64,000 nucleotides of DNA from Palsa-504 sp963744005 (GCA_963744005.1 CAVURU010000004.1:682001-746000); one strand, 5' to 3'; positions 34,289 through 45,935 are shown, counted from the first letter of the stretch. Notes: generated by a model not told the origin, from the sequence alone. Program-made: numbers and translations.

Positions 34289-36742
34289 ATGCTGCCACAC
34301 GACCAGGTCCAGCCCGCCGTACGGGAGAAACCCGATCTCGTCGGCCGGGTTGCTCAGGCCGCGGAGCGGGCGTCGCTGCCCCGCCGGATCCTCATCGTCG
34401 TCCTGGCCGTGCTCCTCGGCTGCCCGGTGCTCGCCCCGATCGCCGTGGCCCACAGGGTCCGCACGCGCCTGGCCTCGGCCTACGTGGCCATGCTCGCCAT
34501 CTGGCTCATCTATATCTTCTATCTTTACGGCGCCCGCCCGAACTGGGAGGTCCGCTGGGCGCTGATCGCGCTGCCCGTGCTGGTGGCCGTGATCGCCCAC
34601 CTCGGCCGGCTGAGCCGGTGGTACGTGCCGTGCCGCACGGTCGCCGTGGTCCTGGTCTGGCCGGTGCTCGTCGCCATCGCCCTGAACCAGCTGACTGGCA
34701 AGCACGTCTCGGCCATCGTCGGCGTGGTCGCGGCCTGGCTGCTGGCCGTGGTCGCGCTGATCTGGCGGCTGGCCAAGGGCGTGCAGCAGGACGACCGCCA
34801 GTACGGCATGGACAACGGGCCGGGCCGCAGGCCCGGCGGCGCCGCGGGCCCGGGCGGCTCGCCCAGGTCCGCGAACCCCGGCGGGCGCTTCGCCGGCCAG
34901 GGTCATCCCGGCCCCGGTTACGGAACCCGGGCCCAGGCCGCTGCCCTGCCCTACGCCGATCATGCCGCGCGGGACCAGGCGACCTCCTCGCTGCCGTCCT
35001 ATCCGGACATCTCGGTGGACGAGGCCATGGCCGAGCTGGACCGCATGATCGGGCTGGTCCCGGTCAAGGAGCAGGTGCGGTCCATCGCCGCGTCCCTCCA
35101 GGCGGCGGCCGCCCGGCAGCGGGCCCAGGCCGGGGCCAACTGGGAAAAGCCCATGCGGCATTTCGTCTTCCTCGGCCCGCCCGGCACGGGCAAGACCAGC
35201 GTGGCCCGGGTGCTGGCCAAGATCTTCTACGCCTTCGGCCTGCTCGAGACGCCCGAGGTGCTGGAGGCGCAGCGCGCCGACCTGGTCGGCGAGTATCTCG
35301 GCGCGACGGCCATTAAGACCAACGAGCTGGTGGACTCGGCCCGCGGCCAGGTGCTGTTCATCGATGAGGCCTACAGCCTGGTCAACGAGGGCGACGGCCA
35401 GGCTGACCGGTTCGGCATGGAGGCCGTCCAGACCCTGCTCAAGCGGGCCGAGGATGACCGCGAGAACCTGATCATCATCCTGGCCGGGTACGAGAAGCAG
35501 ATGGAAGGCTTCCTGGCGTCCAATCCCGGCCTGGCCTCGCGGTTCGCCACCCGGCTGAAGTTCCCGAGCTATGCCCCGTCCGAGCTGATGGCGCTGGCCT
35601 ACTCGTGGCTGGACCACCGCGGCGAGCTGCTCGACTCCGACGCCCGGCCGGTGCTGTGGCGCACCTTCGAGGAGGTCGGCCGCCGCCGGATGACGGACGA
35701 GCTGGGCAACGGCCGGTTCGTCCGCAGCCTGCTGGAGAAGGCGGGCCAGGCCCGGGACGTGCGGGTCATGCACGACTCGCCCAACCCGGCCCGGGACGAC
35801 CTGATCACCCTGCGCGCCGCTGACCTGCAGCAGGCCTACGCCGAGCTGACCAGCAGGCTGCGCGGCTACGAGGACACGCCCACCGTCGAGGGCGCGACCG
35901 CCGAGTTGGACGAGCTGATCGGCCTGGAGCCGGTCAAGGATCAGGTCCGCGCCATCATCGCCCAGCTGCGCGTGGCCAAGCTGCGGGACACGCACGGGCT
36001 GATCAGCCAGCCGCCCGCCCGGCACTTCGTCTTCACCGGGCCGCCCGGCACCGGCAAGACCACGGTCGCCCGCATCCTGGGCCGGATCTTCGCCGCCCTC
36101 GGGCTGCTGGTGCGGCCCGAGGTGGTCGAGGCGCACCGGGCCGACCTGGTCGGCGAGCACCTCGGCTCGACCGCGATCAAGACCAACCGGCTGATCGACT
36201 CGGCCCTGGGCGGCGTGCTGTTCGTCGACGAGGCCTACGCGCTGCACAACGAGGGCTACTCCGGCGGTGACGCGTTCGGGGCCGAGGCGGTCCAGACCCT
36301 GCTCAAGCGGGCCGAGGATGACCGCGACCGGCTGGTCATCGTGCTGGCCGGCTACACCGGCGACATGGACCGGTTCCTGCGCAGCAACCCGGGCCTGGCC
36401 TCGCGCTTCAGCACCCGGGTCAGTTTCCCCAGCTACCAGCCCGAGGACCTGGTCCGGATCGTCGAGCTGCTGGCCGGCCGGACCGGCGACGCGCTCGACC
36501 CGGACGCCACCGAGGTGATGGCCGCCATCTTCGCCCGGGCCTGCGCGGCCGGCCGCATCGACGAGCTGGGCAACGGCCGGTTCGCCCGGTCCCTGTTCGA
36601 GCGATCCTGCGCCTGCCGGGACGTCCGGGTCGTGCGCCTGGGCGAGGAGGCCACCGCGGCCGACCTGACCACGGTGACCGCCGCCGACGTGCGGGCCGCC
36701 TTCGGCGAGATCGATCCCGCCACCGGGTACGGCGCGGGCTGA
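34289..36742 (+). CDS. Membrane-anchored protein with two CbxX/SpoVK-type AAA+ domains
   Basis: 817 residues from ATG 34289. Residues about 33-170 hold five or six membrane helices (RILIVVLAVLLGCPVLAPIAV, LAIWLIYIFYLYG, TVAVVLVWPVLVAIALN, IVGVVAAWLLAVVALIW). A Gly/Pro-rich linker follows, then two homologous AAA+ modules of about 270 residues: VFLGPPGTGKTSVARVLAKI with LFIDEAYSL, and VFTGPPGTGKTTVARILGRI with LFVDEAYAL. Both Walker A and B motifs are intact, and both modules carry arginine-finger-like ASRF. The modules resemble CbbX and the ATPase part of EccA, but EccA is soluble with a TPR domain. The membrane domain is unusual. Partner unknown; 17 bases separate it from the hydantoinase gene. 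Confidence 0.85.
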   Translation: MLPHDQVQPAVREKPDLVGRVAQAAERASLPRRILIVVLAVLLGCPVLAPIAVAHRVRTRLASAYVAMLAIWLIYIFYLYGARPNWEVRWALIALPVLVAVIAHLGRLSRWYVPCRTVAVVLVWPVLVAIALNQLTGKHVSAIVGVVAAWLLAVVALIWRLAKGVQQDDRQYGMDNGPGRRPGGAAGPGGSPRSANPGGRFAGQGHPGPGYGTRAQAAALPYADHAARDQATSSLPSYPDISVDEAMAELDRMIGLVPVKEQVRSIAASLQAAAARQRAQAGANWEKPMRHFVFLGPPGTGKTSVARVLAKIFYAFGLLETPEVLEAQRADLVGEYLGATAIKTNELVDSARGQVLFIDEAYSLVNEGDGQADRFGMEAVQTLLKRAEDDRENLIIILAGYEKQMEGFLASNPGLASRFATRLKFPSYAPSELMALAYSWLDHRGELLDSDARPVLWRTFEEVGRRRMTDELGNGRFVRSLLEKAGQARDVRVMHDSPNPARDDLITLRAADLQQAYAELTSRLRGYEDTPTVEGATAELDELIGLEPVKDQVRAIIAQLRVAKLRDTHGLISQPPARHFVFTGPPGTGKTTVARILGRIFAALGLLVRPEVVEAHRADLVGEHLGSTAIKTNRLIDSALGGVLFVDEAYALHNEGYSGGDAFGAEAVQTLLKRAEDDRDRLVIVLAGYTGDMDRFLRSNPGLASRFSTRVSFPSYQPEDLVRIVELLAGRTGDALDPDATEVMAAIFARACAAGRIDELGNGRFARSLFERSCACRDVRVVRLGEEATAADLTTVTAADVRAAFGEIDPATGYGAG

Positions 36743-36759
36743 GCAGCCGGCAGCACCGC

Positions 36760-39700
36760 GTGAACGAGCCCACAGCAGACTCACACGGGGGCGATGGGCG
36801 CTGGGAGTTCTGGGTCGACCGGGGCGGCACCTTCACCGACATCGTGGCCCGGCGGCCCGACGGGACCCTGGTCGCCCACAAGCTGCTGTCCGACAACCCC
36901 CGCAAGTACCGGGACGCGGCGGTGGCCGGCATCCGGCACCTGCTCGGTCTCGGCCCGCAGGACAAGGTCCCCGCGGACCGGATCAGCCAGGTCCGGCTGG
37001 GCACCACGGTGGCCACCAACGCCCTGCTCGAGCGCAAGGGCGAGCCCACCGTCCTGGTCACCACCGCGGGCTTCGCCGATGCCCTGCGCATCGCCTACCA
37101 GAACCGGCCGCGGATCTTCGACCGCCGGATCGTGCTGCCCGAGGCCCTGTACGACCGGGTCATCGAGGCCGATGAGCGGATCACCGCGCACGGCGAGGTC
37201 CTCGTCCCGCTGGACGAGGCCGCCGTGGCCGCCCAGCTGGCCCAGGCCTACGCCGACGGCTTCCGGTCGGCCGCCGTGGTCTGCATGCACGGCTACCGCT
37301 ACCCCCGGCACGAGGAGCGGATCGGGGAGCTGGCCCGGGCCGCGGGCTTCACCCAGGTGTCGGAGTCGTTCCGGACCAGCCCGCTGATGAAGCTGGTCTC
37401 GCGGGGCGACACCACCGTGGTCGACGCCTACCTCTCGCCCATCCTGCGCCGGTACGTGACCGAGGTCGCCGCCGAGCTGGAGCACGTCAAGCTGCTGTTC
37501 ATGCAGTCCAACGGGGGCCTGACCGACGCGGCCAGCTTCCGCGGCAAGGACTCCATCCTCTCCGGCCCGGCCGGCGGGATCGTCGGCATGGCCCGCACCG
37601 CCCGCGCGGCCGGCTTCAGCAAGGTCATCGGCTTCGACATGGGCGGCACCTCAACCGACGTGTCCCACTACGCAGGACGCTTCGAGCGCGAGTACGAGAC
37701 GCAGGTGGCCGGCGTCCGGATGCGGGCCCCCATGCTGTCCATCCACACCGTGGCCGCGGGCGGCGGCTCAATCCTGCACTTCGACGGCAGCCGGTACCGG
37801 GTCGGGCCTGACTCGGCCGGGGCCGATCCGGGCCCGGCCTGCTACCGCAACGGCGGCCCGCTCACCCTGACCGACGCCAACGTGCTGCTCGGCCGCATCC
37901 AGGCCGCCCACTTCCCGCACGTGTTCGGCCCGCACGGCGACCAGCCCCTGGACGAGCAGGCCAGCCGGGACCAGTTCAGCGAGCTGAGCGAGCAGATCGC
38001 CGCGGCCGCCGGCGGCCGCCGCGGGCCGGAGGAGGTCGCGGCCGGCTTCGTCGAGATCGCCGTGGCCAACATGGCCAACGCGATCAAGAAGATCTCCGTC
38101 CAGCGCGGCTACGACGTCACCGAGTACGTGCTGAACGTGTTCGGCGGCGCGGGCGGCCAGCACGCCTGCGCGGTGGCCGACGCGCTCGGCATGTCCACGG
38201 TGCTGATCCACCCGCTGGCCGGGGTGCTGTCGGCCTACGGGATCGGCCTGGCCGACATCGTGGCCATGCGCGAGCAGGCCGTGGAAGCCCCGCTCGACGC
38301 CGGGCTGATCAGCGCCCTGCCGGACATCCTGGGCCCGCTGGAGCAGGACGCCCGGGACGAGGTCCGGGACGAGGGAGTACCGGACGCCCGGATCAGCGCC
38401 GAGCGACGCGTGCACCTGCGCTACGAGGGCACCGACTCCGCGCTGGTCGTCCCGGCCGGCCCGCTGGAGCAGATGACCGCCGCCTTCGAGGCCGCCTACA
38501 CCCGGCGCTTCTCCTTCCTCATGCCCGGCAAGACGATCCTCGCCGAGGCCGTCTCGGTCGAGGTCACCGGCACTCAGGACGGAGCGGAGACCACCATCCG
38601 TTCGGCCGGACGGCCCGGCGCCGGGCCCGCCCGGGTCCGGATGTTCACCGGCGGATCCTGGGCCGAGGTGGATCTTCACCAGCGGGCTGGCCTGAGCCCC
38701 GGGCAGGCGGTGACCGGCCCGGCCATCCTGGCCGAGGAACTGGCCACCACGGTGATCGAGCCGGGCTGGCAGGCCGCCGTCACCGAGCGCGGTGACCTGC
38801 TGCTGGAACGCGTCACCGCCCGGGACGAGCGCGCCGGGGCCAGCCTGGCCGCCGACCCGGTCATGCTGGAGATCTTCAACAACCTGTTCATGTCGGTCGC
38901 CGAGCAGATGGGCGTGCGGCTGCAGGCCACCGCGCACTCGGTCAACATCAAGGAGCGGCTCGACTTCTCCTGCGCGCTGTTCGACGCCGAGGGCGGCCTG
39001 ATCGCCAACGCGCCGCACATGCCGGTCCACCTCGGCTCCATGGGCGAGTCGATCAAGATGGTCATCCAGCGCAACGCCCGGACCGAGCGCGGCATCCGGC
39101 GCGGGGACGTCTACGTCCTCAACGACCCCTATCACGGCGGCACCCACCTGCCGGACGTCACCGTGGTCACGCCGGTGTTCGCGCCGGACCGCGACGAGAT
39201 CTGGTTCTACGTGGCCAGCCGCGGCCACCACGCCGAGATCGGCGGTATCTCGCCCGGCTCGATGCCCGCGGCCAGCACCCGCGTCGAGGAGGAGGGGGTG
39301 CTGATCGACAACTGGCTGCTGGTCAGCGACGCCCGGTTCCGCGAGGCGGAGACGGTCAACCTGCTGGCCACCGCCATGTACCCGTCCCGCGACCCGGTCA
39401 CCAACCTGTCCGACCTGCGGGCCCAGATCGCCGCCAACGAGCAGGGCATCGCCGAGCTGCGCGCCATGGTGGACCACTTCGGCCTGGACGTCGTGCACGC
39501 CTACATGGGCCACGTCCAGGAGAACGCCGCCGAGTCGGTGCGCCGGGTCATCACCGCCCTGCACGACGGCGGGTACACCTACGAGCTGGATAACGGCGCG
39601 CAGGTCCAGGTCGCGGTCCGCCTCGACGCCCGGGCCCGGACCGCCGAGGTGGACTTCACCGGCACCTCGGCCCAGCTGGCCGACAACTTCAACGCGCCGT

Positions 39701-40401
39701 CCAGCGTGGCCATGGCCGCCGTGCTGTACGTCTTCCGCACCCTCGTCGACGACGACATCCCGCTGAACTCGGGCTGCCTGCAGCCCATCACCGTGATCAT
39801 CCCGCCCGGCAGCATGCTGTCGCCGGAGTACCCGGCCGCGGTCGCCGCGGGCAACGTGGAGACCTCCCAGGTCGTCACCGGCGCCCTGTACGCCGCCCTC
39901 GGGGTCATGGCCGAGGGGTCCGGCACGATGAACAACGTGACGTTCGGCAACGAGCACTACCAGTACTACGAGACCGTGGCCTCCGGCTCGGGAGCCGGCG
40001 ACGGCTTCGCCGGCACCGACGTCGTGCAGACCAAGATGACCAACTCCCGCCTCACCGACCCCGAGGTGCTGGAGTGGCGCTACCCGGTGCTGCTGGAGTC
40101 CTACCGGATCAGGCCGGGCAGCGGCGGCCCGGGCCGCTGGCCGGGCGGCAACGGCGGCGTCCGGCGGCTGCGCTTCAACGAGCCGATGACCGTCACCACC
40201 CTGGCCGGCCACCGCCGGATCCCCGCCTTCGGCATGGCCGGCGGCCAGCCCGGCGCGCTGGGCCGTCACTGGGTCGAGCACCCCGACGGCACCCGGACCG
40301 AGATGCACGCCTGCGACAGCGTCCAGGTCGGCCCCGGCGACGTCTTCGTCATGGAAACCCCGGGCGGCGGGGGCTACGGGCCGCCCGGCGAGCCGGGTTA
40401 A
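36760..40401 (+). CDS. Fused hydantoinase A/B (5-oxoprolinase-type) protein
   Basis: 1213 residues from GTG 36760. Residues 1-690 form the HyuA-type ATPase half (WVDRGGTFTDIVARRPDG, GTTVATNALLERKG, GFDMGGTSTDVSHY, FGGAGGQHACAVADALG). From about 705 the HyuB half begins (DPVMLEIFNNLFMSVAEQMG, DFSCALFDAEGGLIANAPHMPVHLGSM, NDPYHGGTHLPDVT). The single-chain order and length match ATP-dependent 5-oxoprolinase (OplAH), which opens 5-oxo-L-proline to glutamate, but hydantoin- or acetone-type substrates cannot be excluded. No kinase, racemase or transporter lies beside it. Its stop codon overlaps that of the convergent downstream gene (TTAA). Confidence 0.92.
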   Translation: MNEPTADSHGGDGRWEFWVDRGGTFTDIVARRPDGTLVAHKLLSDNPRKYRDAAVAGIRHLLGLGPQDKVPADRISQVRLGTTVATNALLERKGEPTVLVTTAGFADALRIAYQNRPRIFDRRIVLPEALYDRVIEADERITAHGEVLVPLDEAAVAAQLAQAYADGFRSAAVVCMHGYRYPRHEERIGELARAAGFTQVSESFRTSPLMKLVSRGDTTVVDAYLSPILRRYVTEVAAELEHVKLLFMQSNGGLTDAASFRGKDSILSGPAGGIVGMARTARAAGFSKVIGFDMGGTSTDVSHYAGRFEREYETQVAGVRMRAPMLSIHTVAAGGGSILHFDGSRYRVGPDSAGADPGPACYRNGGPLTLTDANVLLGRIQAAHFPHVFGPHGDQPLDEQASRDQFSELSEQIAAAAGGRRGPEEVAAGFVEIAVANMANAIKKISVQRGYDVTEYVLNVFGGAGGQHACAVADALGMSTVLIHPLAGVLSAYGIGLADIVAMREQAVEAPLDAGLISALPDILGPLEQDARDEVRDEGVPDARISAERRVHLRYEGTDSALVVPAGPLEQMTAAFEAAYTRRFSFLMPGKTILAEAVSVEVTGTQDGAETTIRSAGRPGAGPARVRMFTGGSWAEVDLHQRAGLSPGQAVTGPAILAEELATTVIEPGWQAAVTERGDLLLERVTARDERAGASLAADPVMLEIFNNLFMSVAEQMGVRLQATAHSVNIKERLDFSCALFDAEGGLIANAPHMPVHLGSMGESIKMVIQRNARTERGIRRGDVYVLNDPYHGGTHLPDVTVVTPVFAPDRDEIWFYVASRGHHAEIGGISPGSMPAASTRVEEEGVLIDNWLLVSDARFREAETVNLLATAMYPSRDPVTNLSDLRAQIAANEQGIAELRAMVDHFGLDVVHAYMGHVQENAAESVRRVITALHDGGYTYELDNGAQVQVAVRLDARARTAEVDFTGTSAQLADNFNAPSSVAMAAVLYVFRTLVDDDIPLNSGCLQPITVIIPPGSMLSPEYPAAVAAGNVETSQVVTGALYAALGVMAEGSGTMNNVTFGNEHYQYYETVASGSGAGDGFAGTDVVQTKMTNSRLTDPEVLEWRYPVLLESYRIRPGSGGPGRWPGGNGGVRRLRFNEPMTVTTLAGHRRIPAFGMAGGQPGALGRHWVEHPDGTRTEMHACDSVQVGPGDVFVMETPGGGGYGPPGEPG

Positions 40402-42035
40402 CCCTCGTCGGCGTCTAGTTCATCCAGGACGGCGACCAGGGCGGTGTCGTCCCCGCTGGTGTGGTCCAGCACGGCCATCAGCGCGTGCAGGACCAGGTGC
40501 CGGTCCTGGCCCGCGTCCAGCAGCCGCTGGGCCGCCTCCCACAGCTCGGGCGGGTCGCCCCGCCACAGCCGGTCGGCCAGGACCAGGTGCCGGTCGATGT
40601 GCCGGCCGACCCCGCCCGGCGCCGGGGTGGCGTGGTCGGCGGCCAGCAGCGCCCGCCGGTCCTCCGGATCGGCCGGATCCAGGCTGCCCAGGTCGGTGCC
40701 GGAGTGCCAGCCGTCCAGCACCGGGAACGCGAACGCGCGCCGCGGCAGCGCCTCCAGGTCCCCGTCCGGGAGCAGCCGGCGCACCAGCACGTAGTCCAGG
40801 CCGAACTCCGCCGGGTCCCGGTACGCCTCGGCGAACATGCCCATCGCGTTGAACACCGCGTCCAGGGTCTCGGCGATCACCCGGTCGTCCAGCTCGCGCT
40901 TGCGGCCCGCCCAGCGCACCCACGCGGCCAGCACGTGCGGCATCGCGTCCTGCTCGGCAAAGGTCAGCATGACCTTGCGCGGCAGCCAGCTGAGCAGGAA
41001 GGTCTGCACCTTGGCCGGGCTCATCCGCAGTGGCCGCCCGTAGTCCCGGTCGCACCCGTAGTCGATGATCCGGTCGGCGCAGTGCGATGCCGAGCTGAGG
41101 TCGGACAGGTCCTCCGCCTCGTCCGAGGCCAGGAACTCGGCGGCCAGCATGGCCCGGCGGTCCCGGCTCCACAGCTGGCGGCGCGGCCCGGTGGAGGAGA
41201 TGGTGTGACCCCGGTACGGCGGCAGCGCCCGGATCCGGGCCCGGATGAACGCGTGATAGGACGGGAACGACTCGCTGACCGCCGGGTCGACCGCGCCGTC
41301 GGTCACGGCCAGGGCGGTGTCCAGCAGGTGCCGGGCCTGATCCGGCTCGACCTGCCGGAAGGCGTGCCGGCCCTCGCCGCCGCGCTGGGCGCTGACCTCA
41401 CGGCAGTGCTCGAGCAGCTTGTCCGTCCGCGACGTCACCCAGCCGTCCCGCAGCATCCCCTCGGCGTTGTAGTCCACCACGGAGACCAGCGCGTGCGGCT
41501 CCTCCCCGTCGTAGCTGAACACGCAGATGACCTCGTCCTGGTCGCCCAGGAAGTCCGGGTTGATGTAGCACTCGGCTGAGCGCACCGCGCCCAGGTGCTC
41601 GGCCCAGCCGGGACACGGCACCCCGCTGGAGATCAGCTCCAGGGCGGCGCGCTCGGCCTTGGCTGCCTGCCGGGGCGTGCCCAGGCAGGCGATGCCGGAC
41701 AGCAGGGCCAGCGCCGCCGGGCTGTTCTGGCCGGCCGCGTAGTCGACCAGGCCCTCGCCCACCAGCTGCTCCACGGTGGCCATGCGGCGGCCTCCGGCCC
41801 GCGTGTCACGCTGCCCCCACCACGTCCCGAGCAGCTCGCTCACCATGAGCTCGGCGTCCAGCGGGCTGCGCACCGCCAGCAGCTCGCGGGCCGCGCGCAG
41901 CATCTCGGCGAACAGCGCGTTGGGCGGCGGCTCCCCTCCCCGGCCGTCCCCCGTAGACCCGGCGCGCCCGCCGCGGCCGGACCGGCCGTGGTCTGGGCCG
42001 CCAGGGGACTGGCTGCTGCGACGCTGCGGGCTCAC
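40398..42035 (-). CDS. Conserved-looking actinomycete protein of unknown function
   Basis: 545 residues, not recognised. A Gly/Arg/Ser-rich N-terminal tail of about 35 residues is followed by a largely alpha-helical, acidic body (LFAEMLRAARELLAVRSPLDAELMVSELLGTWWG; PAALALLSGIACLG; HALVSVVDYNAEGMLRDGWV; FLLSWLPRKVMLTFAEQDAMPHVLAAWVRWAG). No membrane helices, signal peptide, nucleotide-binding loop or metal motif were seen. The sequence has normal codon use and no breaks, so it is a real gene. It is divergent from the PAS-GAF-SpoIIE phosphatase, with 243 bases between starts. Confidence 0.75.
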   Translation of the reverse strand: MSPQRRSSQSPGGPDHGRSGRGGRAGSTGDGRGGEPPPNALFAEMLRAARELLAVRSPLDAELMVSELLGTWWGQRDTRAGGRRMATVEQLVGEGLVDYAAGQNSPAALALLSGIACLGTPRQAAKAERAALELISSGVPCPGWAEHLGAVRSAECYINPDFLGDQDEVICVFSYDGEEPHALVSVVDYNAEGMLRDGWVTSRTDKLLEHCREVSAQRGGEGRHAFRQVEPDQARHLLDTALAVTDGAVDPAVSESFPSYHAFIRARIRALPPYRGHTISSTGPRRQLWSRDRRAMLAAEFLASDEAEDLSDLSSASHCADRIIDYGCDRDYGRPLRMSPAKVQTFLLSWLPRKVMLTFAEQDAMPHVLAAWVRWAGRKRELDDRVIAETLDAVFNAMGMFAEAYRDPAEFGLDYVLVRRLLPDGDLEALPRRAFAFPVLDGWHSGTDLGSLDPADPEDRRALLAADHATPAPGGVGRHIDRHLVLADRLWRGDPPELWEAAQRLLDAGQDRHLVLHALMAVLDHTSGDDTALVAVLDELDADEG

Positions 42036-42278
42036 CCTGATAGCCTCTCAGATCTGGACATGCGGACGCTATGCTACGTTGTCATGCCCGCTGTAATTTC
42101 GCCTTATAAACGGCACACGACACGCGGACTCGCTTGAGGTTGGATGGTAAGGCACCGCACGCTGTCCGCGAATCGGCTTTCCTGGCCGCACCAATTGCCA
42201 GACTGTGGCACGCTTAACTGGTCGGCATCGGGAAATGATCCCGGGGAAGGAGCCGCCCATGGCAGCCCCCGGCGCGCT

Positions 42279-44339
42279 ATGCGGATGTCAGCTGTGAGCA
42301 CGGAGACCTCTGTGCCCAGGCAGCGAGACGCCTCCGACGCCGCCCTGGCGGAAACGCTGATGCGCCAGGCGCCGGTCGGGATGGCCCTCGTTGGTCCTGA
42401 CCTGCGCTTCCGCTGGGTGAATGCTGCCCTGGCCCAGGTCGTCGGCGTCGCTGAGGCCGACCACCCGGAGAAGACTCCCGGCGAGGCCTGGCCCGAAGAG
42501 CTGGCCGTCCGCGCCGACGCCGCCCTGGCCAAGGTCCTGGCCGACCGCACTCAGGTGACCGAGTCCGGCTATCCGGGCGGCCACGCGGCCACCTGGTTCG
42601 CCGTGTCCGAGCCGGACGGCACGGTGTCCGCGGTCGGGCTCATCATGTCCGAGAGCACCGGCCCGGACGCCGCCGATGAGCTCCGGCGCAGCGAAGAGCG
42701 TTACCGCTCGCTCGTCCAGGGCGGCGCCCAGGTGGTCTGGGTGGCCAGCCCGGACGGGGCCATGACCGACGACTCGCCCGAGTGGCGGTGGATCACCGGC
42801 CAGTCGGCCGAGGAGTTCACCGGCTACGGCTGGCTGGACACGCTGCACCCGGAGGACCGGGAGCGCGTCGAGCGGGACTGGCGGGAGTGCGTCCGGACCG
42901 GCACGGTCTTCGACGACCGCTACCGCATCCGCACCAAGGCCGGGTCCTACCGGCACTACGACGTCCGGGCCGTGCCCATCGAGCGGGACGGCAGGATCCT
43001 GGAGTGGGTCGGGGCCAGCACCGACGTCACCAGCCAGCGCGAGGCCGAGGAGATGCGCGGCCGGCTGACCGAGCAGCTGTCCGCGGCCGCGCTGCGCACC
43101 GCCCGGCTGCAGCAGGCCACCTCGATGCTGGCCGAGGCGCTCACCGTCGAGCAGGTGGTCGAGGTCATCACCGAGGTTGGCCGGACCGCCATCGGCGCGC
43201 TGCACTCGGCCATCGCCCTGCTCGAGCCGGACGGCGCGCGGCTGCGGGTCATCAACACCGAGGGCATGCCTACCGCGCCCGACTCGGCCGCCCTGCCGCT
43301 GACCCTGGAATCGCCGAGCGTGCTGACCAAGGCCATCGCCATCCGGCGTCCGGTCCTGGTGGAGGACCCGGACGACCTGCGCCGCCAGTTCGAGGGCGAG
43401 CTGGACATCGACCCGGCCGTGCTGGCCGAGACCTCCGACGAGCGCTCCTGGGTCGGCCTGCCGCTGTTCGCCGCGGGCGCGCCGCTGGGCGCGCTGCGGT
43501 TCTCCTTCGGCCGCCCGCGCAAGATCACCGAGGAGGAGCGGGTCTTCCTGGAGGCGCTGGCCGGCCAGTGCGCGCTCGCCCTGGAGCGGGCCGCGCTGTA
43601 CGAGCGGGAGCACACCACGGCCGAGACCCTGCAGCGCAGCCTGCTGCCCGACCAGCTGCCCAGCGTGCCCGGGCTGGTCCTGACGGCCAGCTACCGGCCG
43701 GTGACCCGGAACATGGAGATCGGCGGCGACTGGTACGACGCCTTCCGGCTGGCTGACCAGCAGCTGGCCGTGGCCCTCGGCGACGTCATGGGCAAGGGCC
43801 TCACCGCGGCGGCCGGCATGGGCCGGGTCCGCAACGCGCTGCGCGCCCTGGCCCTGACCGACGGCCGCCCGGCCGCCGTCCTCGGCGGCCTGGACCGGCT
43901 GTTCAGCGCCACCGAGGCCGAGGAGCAGGTCACCACCGTGGCCTACCTGGTCATCGACCCGGTCACCGGCGAGGGCATGCTCGGCAACGCCGGCCACCTG
44001 CCCGCCCTGGTGCTGAGAGCGGGCAGTGCCCCGCGGTTCGACCAGGTCGAGGCGGGCACGCCGCTGGGCTGGGCCAGCCCCCGAAAGCAGCACGCGTTCA
44101 GCATGGAGCCCGGCAGCACGGCGGTCTTCTACTCCGACGGCCTGGTCGAGAACCGCAACCGCGGGCTGGACGCCGGGCTGGAGGAACTGGCCGCGGTCGG
44201 CGCCAGCGCGGACGCCGAATTGCTCGCTGATCCCGAGCGGCTGCTGCGGTACCTGGTTGATCACATGCTTGCCGGTTACGAGCAGGACGATGACGTCACC
44301 GTGCTCGTCATCCACCGGCCCCCCGGGGGCCCGCAGTGA
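42279..44339 (+). CDS. PAS-PAS-GAF-SpoIIE serine phosphatase
   Basis: 686 residues taking ATG 42279 (MRMSAVSTETSV). Two PAS domains come first (MRQAPVGMALVGPDLRFRWVN, about 30-120; SEERYRSLVQGGAQVVWVASPDGAM with a PAC tail ending WVGASTDVTSQREAE, about 140-255). A GAF domain follows (about 275-440, FLEALAGQCALALERAALY at its end), then a PP2C-like SpoIIE domain with metal-site motifs GGDWYDAF, GDVMGKGLTAA, GNAGHLP, SDGLVENR and DDVTVLV. Such proteins dephosphorylate anti-anti-sigma factors in response to a sensed signal. No anti-sigma partner is adjacent. The best ribosome site (GGGGAAGGAG, 42243) actually precedes a 12-codon out-of-frame frame at 42259, so the start is uncertain. Confidence 0.88.
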   Translation: MRMSAVSTETSVPRQRDASDAALAETLMRQAPVGMALVGPDLRFRWVNAALAQVVGVAEADHPEKTPGEAWPEELAVRADAALAKVLADRTQVTESGYPGGHAATWFAVSEPDGTVSAVGLIMSESTGPDAADELRRSEERYRSLVQGGAQVVWVASPDGAMTDDSPEWRWITGQSAEEFTGYGWLDTLHPEDRERVERDWRECVRTGTVFDDRYRIRTKAGSYRHYDVRAVPIERDGRILEWVGASTDVTSQREAEEMRGRLTEQLSAAALRTARLQQATSMLAEALTVEQVVEVITEVGRTAIGALHSAIALLEPDGARLRVINTEGMPTAPDSAALPLTLESPSVLTKAIAIRRPVLVEDPDDLRRQFEGELDIDPAVLAETSDERSWVGLPLFAAGAPLGALRFSFGRPRKITEEERVFLEALAGQCALALERAALYEREHTTAETLQRSLLPDQLPSVPGLVLTASYRPVTRNMEIGGDWYDAFRLADQQLAVALGDVMGKGLTAAAGMGRVRNALRALALTDGRPAAVLGGLDRLFSATEAEEQVTTVAYLVIDPVTGEGMLGNAGHLPALVLRAGSAPRFDQVEAGTPLGWASPRKQHAFSMEPGSTAVFYSDGLVENRNRGLDAGLEELAAVGASADAELLADPERLLRYLVDHMLAGYEQDDDVTVLVIHRPPGGPQ

Positions 44340-44439
44340 CTGGAGCGTACAAGTCACTGCCGGCCGCCGCCTATGGTGATGGAGTGGGAGACAGGCGGTT
44401 GAATCAGTCCCGAGTGGCTTCTAGCCAGCGAAGGAAGGG

Positions 44440-45927
<1,488 letters not shown>

Positions 45928-45935
45928 CACCCCCC

